The notes: generated by a model not told the origin, from the sequence alone. Positions 10,660-22,079 are shown, numbered from the stretch's first letter. The stretch: DNA of 64,000 nt from Odontocerum albicorne (GCA_949825065.1 OX463842.1:51706526-51770525), one strand, 5' to 3'. Numbers and translations are program-made.

Positions 10660-11240
10660 AAATCTGGTTTTAATTTTCATGTGAAAATCGTTGTACTCCT
10701 GTGAACATAAATTCTTGAAAGATACATTAAGAAGTTTTCAGCAAAATTTTTCAGCGTCTTGCCAATCATGGATTAGCGCTCCGCTCAAACAGAGATGGTC
10801 TATTGGCCTTTCCAGATCACCGCTCCTGTTTTTTTACGTCGTCCTTTACTGTCCATGCAGTAAGACTCTGGAATCAGTTACGTACCAATATAAGACTCGT
10901 TCCGTCCTTGGCATGCTTTAAGAAGCGACTGAAAACACTCTTAATTTCTAGTCAGTAAAATTACATGTTTCATTCCTGATTTTTCTTTTCCTTTCCTCTC
11001 CACCATCCCTTCCTTTCACTTTATATGAAAAATAATGTTCGGGTGAGTGTCCGTCTTTGTGGGGTTCGTGGGCATATGCTCACGTATGTGGTTTTGGATT
11101 TCGTAGGGATGGATAGTCATTTGAATGATTTATGCGACCACGTAACTTGCTTCATTTACTTTTGTCTGGTTGGCTGGAAAAGATTGCCGTTTTGCAATAA
11201 GCCTGCCAGATTGTATTTGCAATAAAAGTGTTTAAAGGCA
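10660..11240 (+). mobile_element. Jockey/CR1-like LINE 3' end, 5'-truncated
   Basis: The first half encodes, across frameshifts, the last residues of a LINE reverse transcriptase (FTVHAVRLWNQ..., then SLACF). Compare 60268-60477, where the frame is intact. The second half is the 3' untranslated region with marks ttgtggggttcgtgggcata (about 11056), cgaccacgtaacttgcttca (11137) and caataagcctgccagattgt (11196), ending in an AATAAA. Three better and two poorer copies of this 3' end occur, all on the plus strand. Confidence 0.8.
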
Positions 11241-11737
11241 TACGTTAAAAGACGAGCAAGAATTGATTATTCTCTAGATGATTCCTTATTAATTAGGCCA
11301 ATATTTCAATGTAAAATTTAATTAACTTTTTTTTAATATTTACTTCCATACTGTCAACACGTTGAGAAAAACTTCCAATTTTTTTTATTATTATATTCTT
11401 TACGTAGTCATGTTATGTTTCAAGAAGACTTTTTAATACATGTAAATATAAATAATTGTTAAAATCGTGGTGTAAAAAGATAAACCTGTATTATGTCCTA
11501 TTGTTGTCTATTGTTGCTTCATGTCCGCGTCTTTAATTAATTGTACTTCGTTTTTTTTAGAAATTGACAATATAGATCATTTGCAATAATCAGGTTTTGC
11601 CCAAAGTATGAAGTTTCGATGCTTGTACAAAGTAGGATGTGTTGGGTGTAAATCTTTTAGAATCTGATTATCACACTTGATGCTACTGTCAGTAAACAAA
11701 ACTATCCCATATTGCATCTTGCCACCCATACTCAGAG
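11241..11737. other. Unassigned AT-rich spacer
   Basis: I see no coding signal or recognised repeat between the LINE end and the Tigger-like element. Confidence 0.5.
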
Positions 11738-12565
11738 TACAGGTGGCCCTCAACTTTCGCGCATAATTGGTTCCTGAAAATGTGTGCGAATGTTGAATGT
11801 TCGAAAGTATAGGGACGTAAAAAAAACATCAAAAATTGTATTTTAAAATATTTATTTATGAATAATATATGAAATATACATAATTAAGCTAACGTGCTTT
11901 CAGGTGTTTTTTTTATAAACTTGTCAAGAGTTAGTTGAATACCAGCTTTTTTTCTTTTCTTGATAAAGAGTTCTATAACATGCTGTGTCTTTCTAAATCG
12001 CCCAACGTACTATATTTGAGATATACGTTCTCCATTGAGATCACATTCTTCCATGATAGTAAAAAAATGTTTAGATGCATGAAGGCTTCATTTATATTTT
12101 TTATTGTCAGTCTTGATGATTTTATTACCTTCTTCTTCCTCACTTTCATTGTGTATTTATTTTAAGTCTTAAAATAAATACACAATGCTCAATTAAGTAT
12201 TCATTTGACAGAAATACTGAGTGAGATTCAATCAACTCATTAACACATTGTTTGTTGACGTCCAAGTTTAGTTCATTCATTAGGCGAACTATTTCATCTG
12301 CGATAGTTTCCGGAGTTTCTTCAGAATTTATAAAATCACTCATCATTTGTGGGCATAATTGTTTCCAGGAACCTTTCTTTGTTGACCCTTATATTTCAGC
12401 CCACGAGTCTCCAATATTGTTTATTGCGTTCCATATATTATAGTTCTTCCAAAAAAGTGGGAGCGACTGCATGGAAGCGAACAATTTTTGCATTATCGAC
12501 AAAAATCTTAAAAAAAAAAAATTTTTTTAAATGTGTGAAATGTGCGAAAATCGAGGCCGCCTGTA
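11738..12565 (-). mobile_element. Tigger/pogo-like element, internally deleted
   Basis: Flanking TA dinucleotides (11738-11739, 12564-12565) bound terminal inverted repeats: CAGGTGGCCCTCAACTTTCG on the left; CAGGCGGCCTCGATTTTCGC when the right end is read inward. The minus strand encodes the C-terminal tail of a Tigger (CENP-B-like) transposase: EIVRLMNELNLDV...VNELIESHS at about 12170-12310 and, after a frameshift, KAGIQLTLDKFIKKTP near 11915. The '.L.vdev.ELieeHs.eLt.edL' and 'QptLDkFf' motifs are the usual end of Tigger proteins. The DNA-binding and DDD domains are deleted. Confidence 0.8.
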
Positions 12566-12617
12566 TATTCAGTGCTCTCCTTGTAGACTAAACCCGATGA
12601 CATACAGGGGCTATCTA

Positions 12618-13570
12618 CGAGGCATATCCAGAAACTAAGTGTACTGAATTTTTGTAGGTTACAATTTTTTTTATTTAAACAAAAAAATTACGTGGTTACC
12701 GTAGTACATATATAAGCTATTTTTCGACATAGTCGCCATTCCTCTCAATGCAGGTGGTGAAGCGGGGTATCAACTTATTGATGCCTTCCTCGAAGTAGTT
12801 TCCCGCCAACCCCTTCGTCCACTTCTCCACCTCCTCCTTTACCTCCTCGTCGGTTGAAAACCTTTTTCCACCCATGTGCAGCTTCAAAAAGGTAAAGAGA
12901 TAGTAATCTGAAGGTGCTAGGTCAGGGAAACTCGCGGGATGGTTCAGGACATCCCATTTAAACGAGGCGAGCAGTTCTTTCGTGGCGTTGGCCGTGTGTG
13001 GTCTTGCATTATCTTGCAGCAGGCAGACTCCCTTTGTCAGCATGCCTCTCCTCTTGTTCTGAATCGCCTTCCGCAATTTTTTTAGGGTCTCACAGTATCT
13101 TGCAGAGTTGATGGTCTCCCCTTGAGGCATATATTCAATTAAAATTATGCCTTGACAGTCCCAAAACACGGATGTCATGATTTTTTTGGCTGAAATTGTG
13201 GTATTGAACTTTTTGGCGGAGGGTGAAGAGGTGTGACGCCACTGTTGAGACTGCCTTTTGGTTTCAGGCGTGTAGTGTGCAACCCAAGTTTCATCTCCAG
13301 TAACGATGGAGCGGAGAAATGCATCTCCATGGAGTTTGCAGTGCCTCAAAAACTCTTGCATTTTTACAAAATTTCGCACTTGGCGGGAGATTGGGTTGAC
13401 ATTTTTCACGAAACGTGTTGTCGCGTCGACACTTCTCAACGTACTGACCTCGAACCGGTCTCGTTGAGGAGGGGAAGAGTCAGGCTACACGGAAGTGTAG
13501 CCAACATGTCGAAAATAAAATCCATCCGGTCGTGAGAGCCTCAGTACGCTTACTTTCTGGATACACCTCG
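12618..13570 (-). mobile_element. Mariner, TA-flanked, DNA-binding domain deleted (copy A)
   Basis: A 953-bp element flanked by TA (12616-12617 and 13571-13572). Its termini read inward CGAGGCATATCCAGAAACTA (left) and CGAGGTGTATCCAGAAAGTA (right). A long open minus-strand frame ends at the TAA at 12717-12719 and encodes the whole catalytic domain. All three Asp are present: TGDETWV, QDNARPHTA and PDLAPSDYY. The last two are 34 residues apart, the mariner D34D spacing. The protein ends FTTCIERNGDYVEK. A deletion joins the first ~11 codons (start near 13410) out of frame to the catalytic part, so the helix-turn-helix DNA-binding region is missing. Copy B at 31501 has the opposite deletion. The copies are very similar, which suggests fairly recent activity. 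Confidence 0.92.
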
Positions 13571-13572
13571 TA

Positions 13573-14577
13573 TTTCGAGAGCTTCATGCAATTTGCAGGT
13601 ATTTTTTCTTTACACTTCTCAAAACACGCGTTTTTGGAACAAATCGTTAGTTCTTACGCTGTGCCCATAAAACTCATCCTAGATTGAAATAAATTGAAAA
13701 AATGTATTCTTTTTCTTGGCTGTAAAACTACATGTTCATTTAACTTCCAGTCGTGTTAGGTTATCCCACATGCTGGAAGACCACAACCAATATATATATG
13801 AAAGACAGAAAATATATATGGTAATCTGCCTCCGTCAATAGCTGATTGATCGGTCCCCGATAGCAAATACATCGGCCGCCATCCGCGGCGGTGGATTTCA
13901 CAATTGGGTCGTTCACAAGCCAAGTGAACCAAGTCCATTCTGGTTAGTTTTGAGTAAACTACGTTCAAACCTTTTAGTGTTTCTAATTTTGTACGGTGTT
14001 CTATTGATCGCAATTATGAAAAGTGTTATATTAAGTACATTTATTACACCTATTTTGTACAAAAGCAACTTCTGCTAAAAGCTAAAGCTTTTCGCACACC
14101 TTTCATGTAGTGATCTGAAATTCAATATTTTTGGACTTGGTTCACTTGGCTTTAGAACCATCCAATTGTACATCGCAGTGACTGTATATTGATCTAGACA
14201 TGCTGCAGCTCCCATTTACTGGACATTGGCACCAGAGTCTTTTCTAGAACTACTGCCACTCTTCTATGGAAACTAATTTTTGATTCACATATCATGAAAC
14301 ATCGTCTTCTCTGTTCGTTACGTACTTTGCAGAGGATTGTGACATCTCTGTAATTTCGTATTGTTAGCCGCCCGCGTGTTTTGCTCGTATGACACGTAAA
14401 ATAACAGCGGACCTGACGTGACCATTTTAGAAATTAAATTACCGGAACTGTGCGCACAAATGACTGCATGGACCACACTTCCCTGACGCTAATCCTCTTA
14501 AACGTGCGACTTTATACTTAACAGTTAACAGTAATTACATTGAGTTTTATGAAATCCTTTCTAGAGCTTGACGCAAT
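13573..14577. other. Unassigned intergenic stretch
   Basis: I recognise nothing here. A short GC-richer patch (tcggccgccatccgcggcgg) lies at about 13872-13891, and an 85-codon open minus-strand frame there has no motif I can name. The stretch just precedes the hairpin cluster. Confidence 0.45.
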
Positions 14578-14627
14578 AGGACTCAACCTGTGGTAAATAC
14601 GCGTGTATTTACCACAGGTTGAGTCCT
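14578..14627. repeat. Perfect 23-bp inverted repeat (hairpin 1)
   Basis: The arm at 14578-14600 (AGGACTCAACCTGTGGTAAA plus three bases) is the exact complement of 14605-14627, with a 4-bp spacer. The outer AGGACTCAAC is shared with the inner part of hairpin 2. Confidence 0.95.
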
Positions 14628-14637
14628 TTAATTTTCA

Positions 14638-14717
14638 CACACGTCATCACTCACTTAAATTCAAAAGGACTCAACACAGGTTGAGTCCTTTTGAATTTAA
14701 GTGAGTGATGACGTGTG
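14638..14717. repeat. Perfect 38-bp inverted repeat (hairpin 2)
   Basis: The arm at 14638-14675 pairs without mismatch with 14680-14717 around the 4-bp spacer ACAG. The arm contains CACACGTCATCACTCACTTA and ends AGGACTCAAC, the sequence that opens hairpin 1. It overlaps the edge of the dispersed repeat at 14700-14945. Confidence 0.95.
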
Positions 14718-14945
14718 AGGAGTTTAATTTCGCGTGATGTATATTAATATGTAATTGAATGTCACTGTTTGTCAGGTTGATAAGAATGTGAAACGGGGTT
14801 TTACATAATCCCAAATCGGAAAGAAGTATCGATTTGTTTTTTCATGCTATATGTCCTCAGTGAGATACAGGCAAAAGCCTAGTTTACTGACAAATAAAAG
14901 GTAACAAACCCAGATCCATTAAAATTGTATGCCTGAATTAAATTA
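14700..14945 (+). repeat. Dispersed repeat, inverted partner at 32485-32750
   Basis: Marks: tttcgcgtgatgtat (about 14728), cactgtttgtcaggttgat (14764), atcggaaagaagtatcgat (14814), cctcagtgagatacaggca (14854) and cagatccattaaaattgtat (14911). The same marks occur in reverse order and complement at 32485-32750. No coding sequence or terminal repeat was found. The family is unknown; a SINE or a fragment of a larger element are both possible. Confidence 0.75.
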
Positions 14946-15064
14946 CCTTTTGTTTTTATCGCAAATTATATATATTTCTTGTCATGTGTAAAATAAATAA
15001 AAAAAAAATATGTATTGTAAATTCTTTATTTGCTTTTACTTTCAAATACTTTTTATATACATGT

Positions 15065-15640
15065 CATGACGCCTTTCCCCTACTGGGGTAGGCAGGACGG
15101 CAGAGTGCCAAAAAATCTTACCTCGATACACATACTGCACCACTTTTACGTCTATTTCTAACAACTTCTACGATCTGAATTTTAACATTTCCTTCTTTTA
15201 AAATATCATCATATAAGTCGGTGAGCCTCGTCAATTCAGTTGGAAAACAAAGCTTTATCTTCGATTTATTTTTAAATTAGTGAGTCGTTGCACACCAGCA
15301 AACTCACCGGCCACACCATTGTACATGATCCGTTCGGAGTACACTGACATATTTATTTATATTTTTTGAAAGAATAGATATGACCGAAATCATAGGTATC
15401 CATATTCCCTCGAATACTAGGCGGCAAAAATGCCTGTTTCGTTCGAGGGAAGTATTAGAGTTCGGGGTTCGGACCAGCAAACTTTCGGACAGAGGACCAC
15501 CGCGTTACCGCACGATCATGCACCTCAAATAACATTCACTTGATTCAACGAAACTATTCTTGGTCTTGCTCTACCACTCTTTGCCACACTCTATTCGTTC
15601 TACATGCCCAAACCTTCTCAGAGTGATCTTCTTCATCTAA
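15065..15640 (-). pseudogene. LINE C-terminus ('LSAYP' family), decayed
   Basis: The minus strand reads DEEDHSEKVWACRTNRVWQR near 15550-15640 (equivalent to 'ItLRrfGHVeRM...') and the terminal LPTPVGERRHDMYI near 15065-15110, next to cctactggggtaggcagga. The order matches the C-terminal third of the LINE at 33610-34430. Several frameshifts are present; the middle, 15140-15540, is too decayed to read. Confidence 0.55.
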
Positions 15641-15644
15641 CTCA

Positions 15645-15974
15645 ATAAATAAGCATAAGTTCACAATAAATTATGTCAAAGGAGTCATAGAATCATATAA
15701 TGAGAAACATAAAAATAATATTCGACATATTGATAAATATCAGCTGACATGGTTAAGACGCTTATTGGTTCCAAATAGTCTTCTAAAACTAGTATTCTTG
15801 ACGATCCCTTGGATAGTTAGATGACTGAATTACTGGAAAAGATAGCTGATGCGGATAACTGAAAAAAAAACTGTAACTACTCTGAGTGGATATATCGACA
15901 TTGATATTATTGTTGAATGGAAGAAAGTCGTTTCAACATTGTCGTATCAGGGCCTGGCCCGTTTAGAATACATA
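15645..15974. other. Unassigned spacer
   Basis: Nothing was recognised between the LINE fragment and the TTAA MITE copy 2. Confidence 0.5.
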
Positions 15975-16579
15975 TAAACCCTTCCTGTCATGTGATGTGT
16001 AACTAGTATACATTGCTTCTAAACACTTAAATATCTCTTTAAATACTGGGTTCAGATTTTAGGTACTCCTCCGTAATACATTTACGCGTTGAATGAAAAA
16101 ATAATATTAACAATAATTAACACTTATCGGCTACATCAGAGATATTTTGTGAGAATCGGGAATAAATTCACCAATACAATCAAACGTGTGCCAGTGAGTG
16201 ACGTAGGTATATTCATTCTAAAAAAACCGCTATGGGTGAAGAAGCAACGCTACTAACATCTCACTCTCACTATCCTTCGGTATATGGGAACGCAAGAGAC
16301 AGAATCTCAGTTCGCTCGCTTCACTCGCTCAGTAGCCAGCGGACTTTCGTACGAGGTGGTCCCTTCGCCCGTTTTGTGAACGTTTTCCGATGTTTTTGTT
16401 CATGTTTTCAGCAATTAAATTTAAATTATTATCACTTTTGACTTCAAATTTAATTAATTTAAGCGATTTGCTATGAATATTCTTATTTTTCCGATTTTAA
16501 ATTGCTCATTTTTACATGTGTATTGAATACACAGCACGGGAACGGGCGGATTTTTTTAGCACAGGAAGGGAAAGGTTAA
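15975..16579 (+). mobile_element. TTAA-flanked piggyBac-like MITE, copy 2
   Basis: It begins CCCTTCCTGTCATGTGATG after a mutated target (TAAA at 15975-15978) and ends CACAGGAAGGGAAAGG + TTAA at 16576-16579. It is similar along its full length to copy 1. The open frame at 16232-16441 falls entirely inside the MITE and is not conserved in the other copies, so it is not called. Confidence 0.85.
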
Positions 16580-17505
16580 AAAGATAAATTATTGAATATT
16601 TTTGACGAAAATATAATTTAGTTGCCTTTTGTTTATTTTTTAATTACTTTACATGTTGGCTTGAAATTTAAGAAAAATCTTTAAGGAGTCTAAAGAGAGG
16701 AAAACAGTTTGAGTATTTATTCATTTAATTTCCGTATCCAAACCTTCGATTGTTAATTATAGGACGTGTTCTCAATAGAAGCAATAGAGATCATCCATCG
16801 TTTACGTCAGTCAGATCTTACCCATTACATATAGTCCTGATGTGTGGGTAAGTTAACATGGGTTGTAAGTCCCGTATATATGTAGATTCAAAATCACATT
16901 CAATGCTTCTGTCGTTCAATAAAGTATTTTAGTGTTAATAAATGCATGAAATTGGTGATTCAGGACCACTTCGTCACAGGTTTTTACTAGTGAAGTAATT
17001 CCATATTACAGAGCACAGTGTTAAATAGTGACAGCTGCCATGTTGTACAAACAAAAATGCTCTGAAATATATTTTAAATATATTATAGAATTGATTCCAT
17101 TTTTTATTGGTGTACTTTTTAATAAAATTATTGGTCAAGTTTTAGCAAAATATAGAGACCTTCGGGTATAGGATGGTTCAAAAGTAGATTTAGTAAAATA
17201 TATATATTTTATAATGTACCTTATTAATAAAATATCTCTATTATTAAAAAAATATTTCTTTAACAATTCACCGCGTCATAAAATAACTATGTAGGTAAGT
17301 TATGTGTAATTAAAGTGATTTATGTTGAAAATTCTTGTCATATTAATGTGATTTAATTATTTGTAACTCCCTATCTTTCGTAATTGGTAATTTTTTTTTT
17401 GTATTCATCATAATTTTCCATTACAAGATTAACCCTTATAGTTAATTTATTAATTACAGGAATTCAGTTTATTCTTATTTTTTTCTTTATCTATGCGTTG
17501 AATTT
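16580..17505. other. AT-rich stretch with a possible solo LTR
   Basis: Between about 16750 and 16980 there is a unique-looking segment with AATAAAG at 16919-16925 followed by a short distal part ending near ttcgtcacag. This layout (polyadenylation signal about 60 bp before a CA end) resembles the right half of an LTR. I cannot see a second LTR, a primer-binding site or a target duplication, so it stays a suggestion. The remainder is AT-rich with no signal. Confidence 0.25.
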
Positions 17506-17509
17506 TTTT

Positions 17510-18662
17510 TAATTTTTTTTTATCCACTTTGCACGGATTTCTCCTGTTACATAAAGATGGCTTGCTTCTAGCGTTAGCTTATTCGTTAGGAATAATATCA
17601 GTCAGGATTCTTCTCATACTGCTAGACGGTACCGAGAATATATCAACCGTGTCATTCAGTTGGTTCAATATCTCTATACCACGCGTGACTGAGTGTTTAG
17701 CCATGATATTCGTCCTGTAAGTTGGTATATAGAACAGAGGGTGATTCCTTGCACGGATATATTTATTGGGTACATATAAACTTAGTGCTTCTAGAATCGC
17801 GGGACAGTTAAAGGAACCTTGGAAAACCTTTATTAGGAATATCGCAATGGATTCTTGCCTTCTTGTTTCAAGGCTTCTATAGTTACACACCGTGAGAAGT
17901 TCGGCATGATGAGCATATTTTGGGTAATCGCCCTTTGTTCTGTACCATAGATATCTGAGGAATTTTTTTTGTATTTGTTCTATATTGTTTTTATATTTGA
18001 GCTGGTGAGGAGCCCAAACCGTAGATGCATATTCTAATTTGGTTCTAATTAGATAATTATACAAGTTTCGATGGGTATCGGTGCTGTTAAATTCTCTTGA
18101 TATTCTCATTACAAAACCGAACAGTTTGTAACAGTCCAATATCAAACGTGAGACATGGTTAACGAACGTGAGTCCGACATCGAAGGTTACGCCCAAATCC
18201 TTGAATTCAGAAACTCTGTTTAGTGCCACTCCCTGTATAGTATACTGATGGTGGATTGGTGAAAACGATCGACTATAAGATACACAGACACATTTATTAA
18301 TGTTGAACAGAAGATGATTTTGCTCACTCCAGGAGACTAGGGAGTCTAGGTCCTGTTGTAACTGTGCACAGTCGTGAGGTGAATTGATCTTTTTGAATAT
18401 TTTCAAGTCTTCAGCGAACAATAAACATGTCGAGTGACTTATGGAATTTTGAATGTCGTCTATTAATATGAGGAATAGTAGGGGACCTAAATTGGATCCG
18501 TGTGCTATACCAGATCTTGCGATAAATTTCACAGAAGACTTGTTACGGATTGTTACGTATTGAGATCTTTCTTTTAGGTAAGATGCAAATAATCCAATTA
18601 GATTATCGCTGAAGCCAAATTGAACTAATAGACACTCCGGTTCCTTTTGAAACTTCACAATG
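17510..18662 (-). pseudogene. Jockey-like LINE reverse transcriptase, long open frame
   Basis: A 359-codon open minus-strand frame (stop at 17579-17581) covers the reverse transcriptase from just before motif 'FGFSDNLIGLFASYLKERSQ' to the C-terminus. Motifs in order: ARSGIAHGSNLGPLLF at about residues 47-62 (the G-SNLGPLLF block of Jockey/BS-like clades); LLFAEDLKIF at residues 79-88, where F/YADD is expected; LVSWSEQNHLLFNINKC; then the C-terminal 'NYLIRTKLEYASTVWAPHQ' thumb. A short 3' untranslated region and an A-rich tail follow at 17505-17525. The first catalytic Asp is replaced by Glu (GAA, 18410-18412), so it is probably inactive. The 5' half, including the endonuclease, is lost at about 18662. 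The apparent GTG start is only the truncation edge. Confidence 0.88.
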
Positions 18663-18983
18663 CATTTTTTTCCCGTTTGAAATGGCCTAAAATGTTTTAA
18701 GACACTCGCTATTATATATTTTGATTGTTTTTTTTTTCAAATGAAAACCACGTCCAACTTTTGAATACATTTTTTTTAAATTTGAAAATAAAACTATTAC
18801 TTAAATACTTTCGGGTGATACTGTAGCTGAGAGCAAAGACGGAGGAATGACCAATGACATACTAGAATGAGCTCAATACACTGATGCATTGTACTTACTA
18901 TAGAAATAATTTTGAATGTATGTGTAAAGGTCTTTATATTTTGCTAAAACTCTACGTAAGTGAATTGCGAGTTTTACATTAAA
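18663..18983. other. Unassigned spacer
   Basis: AT-rich unique sequence with T-runs. No feature was recognised. Confidence 0.5.
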
Positions 18984-19190
18984 AAAATATTTATTTTTAC
19001 CATATTATTTTACACCTGTCACTTCTTGATATGATTATAAGACATAAAATAACAATAGCGACGAATTATAAAAAAATATTTATATTTACAATATTATTTC
19101 ACATTTGTCACTTCTTGATATGGTTATAAGACATAAAATAACAATAGCAACGAATAATAAAAAAATATTTATTTTTACTATATTATTTTA
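18984..19190. repeat. 89-bp minisatellite, left part
   Basis: Unit marks tcacttcttgatatgattat and gacataaaataacaatagc recur at 89-bp spacing (cttcttgat at 19022 and 19111). Subtracting the palindromic insertion at 19191-19443 and its target duplication brings the next unit (19465) into exact 89-bp register. Confidence 0.9.
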
Positions 19191-19443
19191 TTGTAATTTA
19201 TTTTTATAAAACAGTGTTTACTCCACTTTTTTTGTGACGGAATAACCCTACCGGTTTCAAGGCTTTCACCTCATCTTCAGGGGAGCACAAACAAGACTTG
19301 TTTGTGCTCCTCTGAAGATGAGGTGAAAGCCTTGAAACCGGTAGGGTTATACCGTCACAAAAAAGTGGAATAAACAGTGTTTGATAAAAATAAATTAGAA
19401 TGTCTTTAAACCTCCACAACGTTAATGCCTTAACTATAAACAG
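19191..19443. mobile_element. Inverted pair of Penelope-like 3' repeats (copy P2)
   Basis: A palindromic insertion: antisense arm (TTGTAATTT... to ...GCACAAACAAG) followed by the sense arm (CTTGTTTGTGCTCC ... TTAACTATAAAC). Both arms contain the core CTGAAGA...TTGAAACCGGTAGGG. The sense arm carries ~45 bp more at its outer end (..cctccacaacgttaatgcct). The flanks TATATTATTTTA at 19179-19190 and 19444-19455 form a perfect 12-bp target duplication inside the 89-bp array. A unit of the same repeat follows a Penelope-like coding end at 34904-35393, which gives the family assignment. The overlapping open frame at 19204-19419 is a by-product of the palindrome. Confidence 0.88.
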
Positions 19444-19545
19444 TATATTATTTTACATATGTCACTTCTTGATATAATTGTAAGACATAAAATAACAATA
19501 GCAACGAATTATATATATAAAAAAGACATAAAATAATGTAAAACT
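19444..19545. repeat. 89-bp minisatellite, right part
   Basis: Continuation of the array in register after the insertion, with one further near-complete unit and a degraded partial unit ending near gacataaaataatgtaa. Confidence 0.85.
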
Positions 19546-21265
19546 AATTATAAAAAAAATCCAAAAAATATACTCAAGTTTTAGTTTTTCATCAGTCAAT
19601 ATATTGACGGGTTATTGCTAGTTTTTCATAAAAATGAATTTAACTTCTATTGGAACAGGTGAATGAGCACCTATTAAAATAATCTCACAGTAAAATTTAA
19701 CAACGGATATCAAAAAGTTTGCGATTGTTTGAACCTAAATTTTATTGAAATGTCTTTTTTATTACACCCATAACGTTATCATCTTTGCTCAGTCATTGTT
19801 TTGTAGAAATTCAATATATTTTTTTTGTATTTAATACATTAAAAAAGCTAATAAAATATTTATGTAACACACCTGTCATTTAAAAAGTTCATTGCGCCTT
19901 GCGAAGTATGCAGATAAAACATAACTTGTCTTCATATTCTTATATTAAAAAACCCACCCCTTTACTTAATTTAATGTATTATACAATCTAAAATAACGTT
20001 GCTTGCTTTTTCTTTTTTGTTTTGTTTTAAAAATCAAATATCTTAAACGCAGTCCTACTAGAAAACTAAATTTATAGGCCTGTGTTTGTAGATTTCAGCT
20101 TTCAGGTGCCTCCAGATAAAAAAAAGTTGCAATCGATGATTTTATGTAAACTTACTCACTACAGACTTCGCAGTGAGATTAGCATCCTGAAAGTATTAAC
20201 TTTGAGACTTCCATAGAGATACTTTTGCTGTGTAAGCTTTGCTATCGTACTGGAATCATAAAACCAAATTTCCAAGCTTTTTGAGTGATTTAACTTGTTC
20301 ACCGCGTTAAAAATCAAATTCCACGAATCCTGTGCGCGGCACAATTTCAGCGTTTTTTAATTTCTAAGTTTAAACACATATTTTGTTTAGAACCACTGAT
20401 ATTTGATTACAACACCAAGTAAACATGACACTTAAGTAATTTTCTGATTATAAATAATAGTCATTACTCTTTAGGAGACTCATTAAATAAAGGAGATAAA
20501 CTTAACATTACGTAAAATAAACAAAGGAATGCTACGATCAAATCAATGCTTCATGACACTCACCCAATCAAATGCATATAGCACTAGTAATGTTTATTTA
20601 CGTAAGAGAGACTTAGTAATGTGTATTTACGTAAGAGAGACTCATCGCAGGACTCGATCCGTGCGACAGGTCGTTAATGCTGGAAATATTGAGAAACCAA
20701 AAAAATTCGGCGCTCTGTTTATTCAACAATATCTCGTAAACGTTTATTCAACAATATCATATTATTTGACAAGGTTTTCAGAAATGTCGCTAGAAAAAAG
20801 ATTATTTTAAATTTTAGTTTAATTTTTATTCCGGTTTTGTGTCATTTTTTTTAAGTATTTGTGATTTGAAACTTGGATTGTCATCAGATCACAGGCGTTT
20901 GTGCTCCCCGCGGGGAACACGTTAACAGCGACTTAAATAAAAAGAAATAACATGCTACCCAAGGACATACGTCCGTTTCCTCTAGCATCACTAGCGCCTT
21001 AACAGCGGTTGTGGTAAATATAGGAGTTATTTCAATCGCATCTGAACAATACTATACTTTCTGTTGAGTTACATCTGTGGTCTGCTATCATAAGGAATAT
21101 CTCTTTTAAGACGTTTTTATTTAGACATTTGTATGATACCACACAATGTGTCCGAATTAGCTTGTCCAAGGGACTAAGTGTTTTCAAGTTTCATGAATAG
21201 AGTCATTAGTTTTAAGAACCACAGAGTTGAGGAATACCAAAGAAAACATGGTTGGATCTATTGAA
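19546..21265. other. Unassigned intergenic stretch
   Basis: No gene was recognised. A ~30-bp tandem duplication containing atttacgtaagagagact lies at about 20586-20642, and a second short duplication (tattcaacaatatc) at 20718-20758. The open frames at 20159-20344 (minus) and 20529-20810 (plus) show no motif and are not called. Confidence 0.5.
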
Positions 21266-21267
21266 TT

Positions 21268-21390
21268 ATATTGTGAAAGAAGGGAATGTTAAAAGTTAAA
21301 GAAACTGTATGGGTTGTATGAGAAAGTGTATGGGTTTAAAAAAAGTAAAGGATATGTGTGGAGAGAGAAAAGTTGGCCACATGGTTTTCT
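21268..21390 (+). pseudogene. LINE C-terminal scrap ('LSAYP' family)
   Basis: The plus strand reads VKEGNVKS, a stop, RNCMGCMRKCMGLKKVKDMCGERK. This matches the conserved run before the C-terminus of the LINE at 33610-34430 ('ekGqVkS.RNrraCM...vdeaKevCkDR'). Only this ~40-residue block remains. Confidence 0.55.
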
Positions 21391-21391
21391 C

Positions 21392-22079
21392 AAAAAACAA
21401 CAAAAAAATATGGTTATAGTATATCATATGTGTTTGTACATTAAAACATTCGTAGCCTATAACCAGATTTGTATTTTTTTCTTTCTAATAAACGGTTCAA
21501 CAACATAACAAACATAGACAAACAAATGCATAATAAGACAACAATAATTTATAAAATAAAAGAAATAATCACAACGATATATTCAAATAAACAAAATACT
21601 TTTGTTGACTATCATCTTAGCAGTATTTGATACTGTCCGGTTTGAGCGTATATGTTTTAGGGCCCATTGACTTTGTTTTATATCTCAACACGCCATTCGG
21701 TAACCCTCTTAATCATTGTCTCGTCAGAGAAAAACTTCCCTAACAGGAAAAAACCTAAACCTCATTTTTCATTCTTCATACACATATCGCTTTTTTTTTT
21801 AAATTTTATTTATTGGTTTGCATGGCATCCTGAAAGCTTTTTTTTCAAATCAAGGGATGCTAGTGTTATTTTTCAATCTAAATTAGCATGATTCCTTCAC
21901 AAATAGTAAGGCAAGAGTAATTACCTTATTTTACAGCTAGTTTAAGAACAACGTGCTATAGTTGCAATTCTTTGATTCATGCAAACATTTTTATTCAGTG
22001 TCTTTAAAGCTCAAAGCTAGTATATCTCACTGAAAATATAGTTTTTCAAATCTATTACCGTGCTATATTAAGTTAGTTT
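21392..22079. other. Unassigned AT-rich stretch
   Basis: Nothing was recognised; T-rich and A-rich runs are common. Confidence 0.5.

Noticed and set aside
16232..16441. Conserved small protein inside the TTAA MITE
   Set aside because: The frame is not preserved in the other four MITE copies; stops and indels differ.
19204..19419. 71-codon open frame across the palindrome
   Set aside because: It reads through both arms of an inverted repeat, so it cannot be an ordinary gene.
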